A program made the position numbers and the translations under genes. Of a stretch of 64,000 bases of DNA, positions 44,180 through 51,367 are shown piece after piece (position 1 is the stretch's first letter; each line of letters starts with the position of its first letter). Origin of the DNA: DATHTS01 sp041940425 (lineage in GTDB: Bacteria > Acidobacteriota > Blastocatellia > Pyrinomonadales > Pyrinomonadaceae); the NCBI GenBank assembly GCA_041940425.1, contig JBGTSF010000010.1, positions 1 to 64,000 on the forward strand, in the 5' to 3' direction. The notes below the pieces were generated by a model. That model ran no database searches. It worked only from the letters and a program-made list of their open reading frames with translations, and was not told where the DNA came from.

Positions 44180-44356
44180 ATGAATAAAATTCCTAAAACG
44201 GTAAAAAAACGATGGGTCAAGCCATGTCTGACGATTTACGGTGATATGGCGACTTTGACCCGTGGCGATTGTGATCCAAAGTCGGGCTGTAAACCAAAAG
44301 TCCGCGGATTCGGAGACGACTTTGCCACGAATATTTCTACCGTTGGTGGACCGTAA
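44180..44356 (+). CDS. lasso-peptide-like RiPP precursor peptide
   Basis: 58 residues. The leader pattern is complete and correctly spaced: aromatic Trp12, Pro15 (+3), Leu17 (+5), Gly21 (+9), then Thr27 (+15) at the -2 position, so cleavage after Arg28 is predicted. This spacing is that of known RRE-dependent lasso precursors such as the fuscanodin one. The predicted core is 30 residues beginning at Gly29. Core Cys3 and Cys9 could form a disulfide; Asp is at 2, 4, 18 and 19; Ser25 and Thr26 precede a VGGP end. Positions 7-9 are Ser-Gly-Cys, with no ring-closing acid. It lies between the cyclase and kinase genes. Confidence 0.85.
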   Translation: MNKIPKTVKKRWVKPCLTIYGDMATLTRGDCDPKSGCKPKVRGFGDDFATNISTVGGP

Positions 44357-44360
44357 GACG

Positions 44361-44396
44361 GCGGGTTTTTGTTGAAAATGAATCACAAAAACCCGC
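44361..44396 (+). terminator. 12-bp hairpin after precursor (attenuator-like)
   Basis: GCGGGTTTTTGT (44361-44372) is exactly complementary to ACAAAAACCCGC (44385-44396) around a 12-base loop. It starts 4 bases after the stop codon. No T-run follows, so it may stabilise the precursor mRNA or partly reduce read-through to the kinase gene. Confidence 0.55.
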
Positions 44397-44409
44397 TAAC
44401 TAACATAAG

Positions 44410-44492
44410 AATCTGCCATCCGTTAGATTTTGATGCCGGTTCATTCAGGGGATCAAACAGTCCTTTAAGATCGGCTTGGCGGACGGCAGATT
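44410..44492. repeat. imperfect inverted repeat before kinase gene
   Basis: AATCTGCCATCCG (44410-44422) and CGGACGGCAGATT (44480-44492) are inverted copies with one difference, 57 bases apart and ending 12 bases before the kinase start. This may be a hairpin or an operator; low confidence. Confidence 0.35.
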
Positions 44493-44504
44493 ACCTTTAT
44501 TTAA

Positions 44505-45497
44505 ATGGCTGAGACTTTCAATAATTACACGGCATTCGGGATGAATATCAGCTCTGAAATTCCCCTGCCGGATTTACAAAAAAGCGATTCTCCCGCCGAT
44601 GCCGTAGTGCGTTTCGGAAAAATAACCGTTGATTTGATAAACGCGGAATTTGCCGGAACCAAAGTTTTTACAAATCCGGGCGTAAAAGTTCGCGCGACGA
44701 GACAGGCGATGTATTTCGAGTGGGACCGGCTCGGAAAGATTTTAGTGCGCCGCGGTCGTGAAATCATCGTCGAACCGGATGCGGAAACTCTCGAAGAAGA
44801 TTTACAGCCGTTTTTGACCGGCGCGGTTTTGGCGGTTCTGCTGCACCAGCGCGGAAGTTTCGTCCTGCACGCCAGCGCGGTTGAGATCGGCGGCGCGGCG
44901 GTCGCTTTTTTAGGCGCGAAAGGATTCGGAAAATCTACGCTCGCCGGATTTTTGAAAGCCAAAGGGTTCGGATTGATCAGCGACGATATTGTTCCGGTCG
45001 TTTTTGAAGACGGCAAAGCGATGACAACGCCGGGATTTCCGAGGATCAAACTCTATGACGACGTGATCGAGGCAATCGGCAAAAAGCCGTCGGACTTTAA
45101 GACCGTTCACCGTTTTGTTGAAAAGCGTTCGTTTCAATTCGATGAACCTTTTCGCACTGAACCGGCGCGTCTGCACGCGGTTTATATTTTGAGCGACGGC
45201 GAAGCGGTCAAAATTGAAAAGATCGAGCCGGTCGAAGCGTTTATCGAAATTTTTAAAAACACTCATTTAAACCGCTTTCTCGAACCGCTTGAATGCCGGC
45301 GCGAGTATTTCGAGCATTGCCGGAAATTTATACAAACCGTTCCCGTTTTCCGTCTCAGCCGTCGTGCGGATTTCGGCGCGATGGATGAGATCGCCGAAAA
45401 ACTCGAAAAAAACGCGGCGCAGATTTCACGAACGGAAATATCCGCGGCAGACGGGTTTTCCCGCCCGACAAAGATCGCCATAGCAACGGTGAAATAG
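44505..45497 (+). CDS. HPr-kinase-like protein, candidate lasso peptide kinase
   Basis: 330 residues. Walker A is GAKGFGKST (137-145, Lys143), followed by FGLISDDIVPVV, the HprK-type acidic motif, and PGFPRIKLYDD. The upstream part has HASAVEIGGAAVAFLG, as in HprK-related proteins that lack the N-terminal sensor. Kinases of this type in paeninodin-like lasso clusters phosphorylate the C-terminal Ser of the peptide. Here the peptide ends in VGGP with Ser25-Thr26 just inside, so the acceptor would be internal. Its function is inferred from place and family. Confidence 0.82.
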   Translation: MAETFNNYTAFGMNISSEIPLPDLQKSDSPADAVVRFGKITVDLINAEFAGTKVFTNPGVKVRATRQAMYFEWDRLGKILVRRGREIIVEPDAETLEEDLQPFLTGAVLAVLLHQRGSFVLHASAVEIGGAAVAFLGAKGFGKSTLAGFLKAKGFGLISDDIVPVVFEDGKAMTTPGFPRIKLYDDVIEAIGKKPSDFKTVHRFVEKRSFQFDEPFRTEPARLHAVYILSDGEAVKIEKIEPVEAFIEIFKNTHLNRFLEPLECRREYFEHCRKFIQTVPVFRLSRRADFGAMDEIAEKLEKNAAQISRTEISAADGFSRPTKIAIATVK

Positions 45498-45574
45498 CGG
45501 AGTTTGAAAAGCAGTGAACAAACTTCTAACTTTTCGCCGCCTAAATTTTTGCGAATTTATTTTAAACAAAACGA

Positions 45575-47458
45575 GTGAAATTTATTCCGTTTAAATCATT
45601 AAACATAAAACATCGCCTGAAAATATGGCGGCGCGCTTTGGGTCTGGTCTGGCAGATCGTTCCGGGTCTGACCGTTTTCTGGGCGATCCTGCTCATCATC
45701 CAGGGCATTCTGCCCGGCGCGACCGTTTATTTGACAAAGCTGACGATTGACAGTTTTCTGGCGGGCGGAAACGCCGGATTTTCGAATTTTGAACAAACTT
45801 TGTTTTTCTTAATTCTCACCGGCATCGCGCTACTTCTTATCGAAACTCTGCAATCGGTAACGGATTGGGTGCGAACGGCGCAGGGCGAATATTTTTCGGA
45901 TTATCTGAAAAATATAACTTTTAAAAAATCCGCCGAAGTTGACATCGAGTTTTACGAATCGCCGGAATATCACGATCTGATGGAACAGGCGCAGGGCGAA
46001 TCGCAAACGAAGCCGCTCGCGCTTCTGGAAAGTTTCGGCGCGGTCATGCAGAGTTCGATCACGCTTCTTGCCTTTGCCGCTCTGCTTTTCGCCTACGGCT
46101 GGCTGATCCCGCTTCTCTTGATTGCCGGAACTTTGCCGGGGCTTTTAATTAATTTTAAGTTCGACCGGATTTATCACGGCTGGTGGCAGAAGACGGCGAG
46201 CGACCGGCGTTGGCTGACGTATTTCGGCTCGATCTTAACGCACAGCGCGGCGGCGGCGGAAATGCGTCTGTTCGGGTTTAGCGAAAGATTTCGTCAGCGT
46301 TTTTCAATTTTGCGCGGGCGTTTGCGAAACGAAAAACTCGGCATTCTCAAACGCCAGTTTTTCGGAAAACTTCTGGCGAATATCGTCTCGCTCGGCGCGT
46401 TCGCTTTCGCTATCGGCTGGATCGCTTTTCGTATTTTTTACGGTTTGGCGACGGTCGGCGATCTGGCGGTTTTTTATCAGATATTCAGCCGCGGACAGAG
46501 TCTGATGCGCTCGTTTCTCGGCGGTGTCGGGCGAACGATCAATAACAGTTTGTATCTCGAAAATCTGTTCGCGTATCTCGATCTCGAATCGAAAGTCGTC
46601 TCGCCGCCCGAACCGCTTCCGTTTCCCGCGCGGATCGAGCGCGGAATTCATTTTAAGAACATTACTTTCAGCTATCCGCGAGCCGAGCGCACCGCCGTCA
46701 GAGATTTCGATCTGTTTATTCCCGCCGGAAAAGTCGCCGCCATTGTCGGCGTCAACGGCGCGGGAAAAACCACTCTGATAAAACTTCTGTGCCGTTTTTA
46801 CGATGTGCAGAAAGGCGCGATCGAGATTGACGGCATTAATATAAAGCGATTTGACGTTGATGAACTCCGGCAAAGCATTTCGGTTTTATTTCAATTTCCG
46901 ATGCAGTTTCACGAAACCGCCGCCGACAATATCGCGCTCGGCGACACGAAAAAAACGAGACCTGAATTTGCGGAAATTAAAACCGCCGCCGAACGCGCCG
47001 GGGCGGACGGATTTATCTCTCGTCTGCCGGAAAAATATGAAACTCTGCTCGGCAAATGGTTTGTTGAGGGCTGCGAACTGAGCGGCGGCGAATGGCAGAG
47101 ACTCGCCCTGGCGCGGGCGTATTTCCGAAAGTCGCAGATGATCGTTCTGGACGAGCCGACGAGTTTTATGGATTCATGGTCTGAAGCTGACTGGTTTGAC
47201 CGTTTTCAAACTTTATCGGAAAACCGCATCGGTCTGATCATCACCCACCGCTTTACGATCGCCAAACGCGCCGACGAAATTTACGTTCTCGACGACGGTC
47301 ATCTGCTCGAACGCGGAACGCACCGCGAACTGCTCGAATACGACGGGTTTTATGCCGAATCGTGGAAGTCTCAACAGCAAATCGTCAAAGAAAACGGAAA
47401 CGGTTCGCGTCCGGCTTTTGAAACCGCCGGCAGTGTGAAGGCGGAAAATTATAATTAA
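45575..47458 (+). CDS. ABC exporter with fused membrane and ATPase domains
   Basis: 627 residues, starting with GTG at 45575. Six membrane helices occupy about 1-320 (type I exporter fold), then the nucleotide-binding domain has Walker A GVNGAGKTTL, Q-loop LFQFPMQF, signature LSGGEWQRLALARA, Walker B MIVLDEPTSFMD and the switch His in ITHRFT. It works as a homodimer. Such D-type exporters secrete the mature lasso peptide and may confer immunity. It has no N-terminal C39 peptidase domain, consistent with leader removal by B2. Confidence 0.9.
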   Translation: MKFIPFKSLNIKHRLKIWRRALGLVWQIVPGLTVFWAILLIIQGILPGATVYLTKLTIDSFLAGGNAGFSNFEQTLFFLILTGIALLLIETLQSVTDWVRTAQGEYFSDYLKNITFKKSAEVDIEFYESPEYHDLMEQAQGESQTKPLALLESFGAVMQSSITLLAFAALLFAYGWLIPLLLIAGTLPGLLINFKFDRIYHGWWQKTASDRRWLTYFGSILTHSAAAAEMRLFGFSERFRQRFSILRGRLRNEKLGILKRQFFGKLLANIVSLGAFAFAIGWIAFRIFYGLATVGDLAVFYQIFSRGQSLMRSFLGGVGRTINNSLYLENLFAYLDLESKVVSPPEPLPFPARIERGIHFKNITFSYPRAERTAVRDFDLFIPAGKVAAIVGVNGAGKTTLIKLLCRFYDVQKGAIEIDGINIKRFDVDELRQSISVLFQFPMQFHETAADNIALGDTKKTRPEFAEIKTAAERAGADGFISRLPEKYETLLGKWFVEGCELSGGEWQRLALARAYFRKSQMIVLDEPTSFMDSWSEADWFDRFQTLSENRIGLIITHRFTIAKRADEIYVLDDGHLLERGTHRELLEYDGFYAESWKSQQQIVKENGNGSRPAFETAGSVKAENYN

Positions 47459-47470
47459 AAAGAAGTTTTT

Positions 47471-48742
47471 ATGGCTACGGCACTTGCACAAATTTCTAAA
47501 AACCGAACAATTCGCAATCCGGCGAAAACGATTAACAGCGCGAAGCTGAGCAATCTTTCGTGCGAGCAGGAACTCATTCTTTTATGTTCGCGGCATGATT
47601 TGACAAACGAACAGATCAACCGCATTTCGTTTCTTCTGAGTCTTTCGCCCGATTGGGATTATATTCTCAAAGCAGCGCATCGAAACGGCGTTTTGGCGGT
47701 CGTCAGCAAAAATCTGACGGATAATTTCGCCAGCCGTCTGGACTTGGAAACAAAAAATCAAATCAGTGTCTTTTTCAATACGCACACGGCGCGTAATATT
47801 TTTATTACCGGAAAACTCATCGAAGTTGTCAAAATGCTCGACGATGCCGGAATTCCCTCTCTGCCCTTTAAAGGTCCGACGCTGGCGATGCGGCTTTACA
47901 AAAACATCGCGCTTCGCCAATTCGTTGATCTCGATCTGCTCGTTCAGCCGAAAGATTTCGACCGCGCAATCAAACTGTTTTTAGACGCAGGTTTTCAAAC
48001 CTATGGCACCGTCGAGCCGAAAAAGCAAAACTCGCTTTTTATCAACCGCAAAAAAGACATCGGTTTGATCAGCGCGGACGGCGAAGTCAGAGTCGAGCTT
48101 CACTGGAAACTTTCCGGCTCGTTTTTCGCTCTGCCTATTGAATTAAAAGAACTTTGGAACAGACTGGAAAAAGCCGAATTGGGCGGATACGAAATAAATA
48201 CCCTGCCATTTAATGACCTGTTCGTTTATCTATGTATGCACGGCGCGCGGCACGGTTTTGAACGGCTCAACTGGGTTTGCGATCTATACGAATTGATCGC
48301 AAACGAAGCGGCGATTGACTGGAAAGCCGTCAGCCTGCACGCGAAAAATTACGGCTGCGGCAAAACCGTCGAACTCGGTTTACTGCTCGTGCAGGATTTT
48401 TTCGGCGTAAAGACGGATTATCCCGGATGGGAAAAGATCGAAACCGACGAAGTTTTAAAAAAAGCCGCCGCGCAAATTCGCCAAAAACTCTTTGCCGAAA
48501 AATTCAGCACGACCGGGATCGGCGATTGGTATCTCTATCACCTGATGCTCAAGGAGAAAAAAACCGACCGCCTGAAACTGCACCTGCATTATCTTTTCTG
48601 GTATCTCAAACTCACGCTCAAACCGAACGCGATGGACAGATCCGTCTTTCATCTGCCGGCGGTATTCTACCCGCTTTATTACATTTTGCGACCGGCGCGG
48701 CTGTTGTTTAACTACTTTTCAAACAAAAAACCTCTTGAATAG
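47471..48742 (+). CDS. nucleotidyltransferase family protein (NTP_transf_5 type)
   Basis: 423 residues. The central motif is LPFKGPTLAMRLY (Lys134, Gly135) followed by FVDLDLLVQ, with the metal-binding pair Asp153 and Asp155. HARHGFERLNWVCDLYELI is in the C-terminal helical half. This family occurs repeatedly in paeninodin-type lasso clusters next to the HprK-like kinase. A role in adding a nucleotide or phospho-group to the peptide has been proposed from such clusters, but I know of no general proof. It overlaps the next gene by 8 bases. Confidence 0.85.
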   Translation: MATALAQISKNRTIRNPAKTINSAKLSNLSCEQELILLCSRHDLTNEQINRISFLLSLSPDWDYILKAAHRNGVLAVVSKNLTDNFASRLDLETKNQISVFFNTHTARNIFITGKLIEVVKMLDDAGIPSLPFKGPTLAMRLYKNIALRQFVDLDLLVQPKDFDRAIKLFLDAGFQTYGTVEPKKQNSLFINRKKDIGLISADGEVRVELHWKLSGSFFALPIELKELWNRLEKAELGGYEINTLPFNDLFVYLCMHGARHGFERLNWVCDLYELIANEAAIDWKAVSLHAKNYGCGKTVELGLLLVQDFFGVKTDYPGWEKIETDEVLKKAAAQIRQKLFAEKFSTTGIGDWYLYHLMLKEKKTDRLKLHLHYLFWYLKLTLKPNAMDRSVFHLPAVFYPLYYILRPARLLFNYFSNKKPLE

Positions 48743-51326
48743 TTTTTACAAAAAACCGGCGAAAGATTGGATTTGCGGCGCGGTTTTTCTAATCGTTTTT
48801 TTGACCATAGCGTTTTACGGCGGCGCGGAAATCTGGTTTGAATCGCTCGTTTTCAGCGCGGTCTTTTTTCTTGGCGGCGCGGCATTTTGGCGGGGCGATT
48901 TTCTTCAAATTTCAAGTGAATGTAAAAAATTGCTCGCGCCGCTTTTCGTTCTCGCCGCGTTTTCATTTCTGCAATTTTTCTCGACGCTCCTGATTCAATA
49001 TTTCTCTCTCGAAAATTCCCTTCTGTTGCCATACAGTTTTGACCTGACGGCGAGTTTTCGCAGCGGTTTGAAAATTCTCGCCGGCGCGTGTTTTTTTCTT
49101 CTCTTTCTCGCTTCATTGCGCCGCAATTTTCGCCTTTCGATTTTCGGCTTAGTTGTCACGGGAAATTCTTTCGCGCTGTTCGGCATTTTTCGTTTTTTCG
49201 TTCAGGCACGATTTCCCGAAAATTTTCCCGCTCGTTTGGTTTCCGCCTTCATCCCGGCTGAAGGGTTCGGAACTTTTCTCAACCAGAATCATTTTGCCTT
49301 GCTGATGCTGATGACGCTCGGATTAAATACGGGCTTGTTCTGGTTCGGAAGATTGGAAATAAGCAAACGGATCTGTCTTCTGGTTTTGAGTCTGATTTCG
49401 TGGTCGGCGATAGTTCTGACGGCTTCGCGCGGCGGAATTATCAGCTCGTTTATCGTCGCCGGCGTTTTAACGCTTTTCGCTTCGGCTAAAAATAAACCAA
49501 CGGTCTCGGGGAAAAACATTCTCGAAAAATTTCTTTCTTACGGAAAATCTCTGGTCGTTTTCGCATTTGTTTTGCTAGCCTTGATTTCGGGAATTATTTT
49601 TATCGGGCAGGACAGAGTTTTGCACCGCTTTGAGGAAATTCCGGCTGAAGTTGACGACCGCGTTACGACGCAAACTTTTCAGCGCATTGATGCGTGGAGC
49701 GCGGGCGTTGAAATCTTCCGTGAACATCCGCTTTTCGGCACCGGATTCGGCGGCTATCAATACGCCGTTTCAAAATTTATTGACATTTCCGGTCAAACCG
49801 TTCCGCGACAGGCGCACAACGATTATCTCGAATTCGCCGTTTCCTCAGGCGCGGTCGGAATCTTTTTCGGCGCGTGGTTTTTGTATCACTTTTTGTCCGT
49901 TCTGAAAAAAAGATTCAAAGAGCCGGGCGATAATTTCGTTTCGGCTTCGCGGATCGGCGCGGTTTGCGGAATTTCTGGAGTCGCTCTGCACAGCTTTTTC
50001 GATTTCGGTTTGCAGTTTACCGGAAATTTTTTGTTTTTTACGGCTATGACTGCAATTGTGATTTTTCGAGTTTCAAATTCTGAACATTCCAAGTCAGGTT
50101 TCAGTTATAAAAATTCCATTAAATTAAAGATAATTTTTTTGACAGCGTTTTTAATTCCGGCGATAGTTTCTGGGTTTTACGGCTATTTTAGATTTAATCA
50201 GATTCAGTCAAAAAATTTTACAAATGAACTGATCAAATTCCCGTTCGATGCCGAATATTACGCGGCAAAATCGGATGCGTATTTCAAAAAAGGCAATTCG
50301 AAGGCGGCTTCGAACGAACTCGAAAAAGCGATTTTTTACCGACCGAAAGATTACGCGCTCCGGCTCAGACACGCGCAGAGCGAAGAAACTCTGAATAACT
50401 TTTCTCAAGCGAAATCCGCGTATCAAAAATCCGTCGAACTCGCCCCGCTTTACGGCGAACCGCATTTTTATTTCGGAAAATTTCTCGTAAACAATGATCT
50501 GACCGATCAAGGATTTAAAGAACTCGCCTTCTCTTTTCAACGTGATTCCCGTTTTTCCGCACAGGTTTTGGAAATCATTTCGGAAAAAACCGCGAAAGAC
50601 GATTTGAAATTGATAAATCTGCTTTTGCCTTTAAATGACACGGGAAAAATAAAACTCGCGCGGTTTCTGATGGAACGAGAATCCTACGATGAGATTATTT
50701 ATTTAAATTGCGCGAGCGATTTTCCGCCGTATCTCGAAGATTTCCTGGTCAGACAACTTCTGGAGAAAAAACGATTTCAAGCGGCGTGGAAAATTGACCA
50801 AACCGTCTGCGGTTCGGAAAAAGAAATTTTTAGCGGTTTTCTCGACGGCGGATTCGAAGCGGGCGAACTGCGAAAAGGTCGCGGTTTCGGCTGGCGTATC
50901 GGAAACTCGGTCGAGCGAAAAAATCTGAATTTTGACGAGGAAAATCCGTTTTCGGGAAAACAAAGTTTGCAGTTTATTCTCGACGGCGACTTTAAAACTC
51001 ATTTGATCTCGCAAATCGTTCCGGTCGAAAAAAACACGCGCTATCAACTGGATTTTTCATACAAAACCGATGAAATCGAACCGGACGAAATTCCGGTTTT
51101 ACAAATTTTACTCCGGCAAAACGATTCGGAATTCAAAGCCGGGGACATCGAATTTTCGAATGCAAAAACCGGATGGGAAAAATCGCGCACCGAATTTCAA
51201 ACAAACGGACAAACCGAAGCAATAGAGATAAGGCTAGTTCAAAAACCCTGCGGTCAAGCGGTTTGTTCGATAAAAGGAAATATTTGGATTGACGGTTTTG
51301 AGATAAAAAAAGTGAGCGGAAATTAA
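48735..51326 (+). CDS. O-antigen ligase family protein with TPR and beta-sandwich tail
   Basis: 863 residues, starting at a TTG that overlaps the nucleotidyltransferase gene. About eleven membrane helices come first (1-440), with Wzy_C features: NQNHFALLMLMTLG, TASRGGIISSFIV and the large loop FREHPLFGTGFGGYQYA ... RQAHNDYLEF. Then tetratricopeptide-like helices follow (about 475-600; AYYAAKSDAYFKKGNSKAAS, SAYQKSVELAPLYGEPHFYF), and a C-terminal beta-sandwich resembling carbohydrate-binding modules (about 720-860). Fusion of ligase, TPR and such a tail is uncommon. It is either a second glycan ligase/polymerase or, given its overlap with the peptide cluster, an envelope partner of that cluster. 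Confidence 0.85.
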   Translation: MNSFYKKPAKDWICGAVFLIVFLTIAFYGGAEIWFESLVFSAVFFLGGAAFWRGDFLQISSECKKLLAPLFVLAAFSFLQFFSTLLIQYFSLENSLLLPYSFDLTASFRSGLKILAGACFFLLFLASLRRNFRLSIFGLVVTGNSFALFGIFRFFVQARFPENFPARLVSAFIPAEGFGTFLNQNHFALLMLMTLGLNTGLFWFGRLEISKRICLLVLSLISWSAIVLTASRGGIISSFIVAGVLTLFASAKNKPTVSGKNILEKFLSYGKSLVVFAFVLLALISGIIFIGQDRVLHRFEEIPAEVDDRVTTQTFQRIDAWSAGVEIFREHPLFGTGFGGYQYAVSKFIDISGQTVPRQAHNDYLEFAVSSGAVGIFFGAWFLYHFLSVLKKRFKEPGDNFVSASRIGAVCGISGVALHSFFDFGLQFTGNFLFFTAMTAIVIFRVSNSEHSKSGFSYKNSIKLKIIFLTAFLIPAIVSGFYGYFRFNQIQSKNFTNELIKFPFDAEYYAAKSDAYFKKGNSKAASNELEKAIFYRPKDYALRLRHAQSEETLNNFSQAKSAYQKSVELAPLYGEPHFYFGKFLVNNDLTDQGFKELAFSFQRDSRFSAQVLEIISEKTAKDDLKLINLLLPLNDTGKIKLARFLMERESYDEIIYLNCASDFPPYLEDFLVRQLLEKKRFQAAWKIDQTVCGSEKEIFSGFLDGGFEAGELRKGRGFGWRIGNSVERKNLNFDEENPFSGKQSLQFILDGDFKTHLISQIVPVEKNTRYQLDFSYKTDEIEPDEIPVLQILLRQNDSEFKAGDIEFSNAKTGWEKSRTEFQTNGQTEAIEIRLVQKPCGQAVCSIKGNIWIDGFEIKKVSGN

Positions 51327-51333
51327 TTTCCGC
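51316..51333. terminator. palindrome between convergent genes
   Basis: GCGGAAATTAATTTCCGC is a perfect 18-base palindrome that includes the stop codon of the ligase gene. With flanks GTG/CAC it makes an 11-bp stem with one mismatch. No T-run follows; a weak bidirectional terminator is possible. Confidence 0.4.
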
Positions 51334-51367
51334 CCACAAATCGAAAACAAAAAATAATTTCAATTCA

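Noticed and set aside
44099..44386. 95-codon minus-strand frame over the precursor gene
   Set aside because: Antisense shadow; the plus-strand frame has the leader motif and a near-perfect ribosome site.
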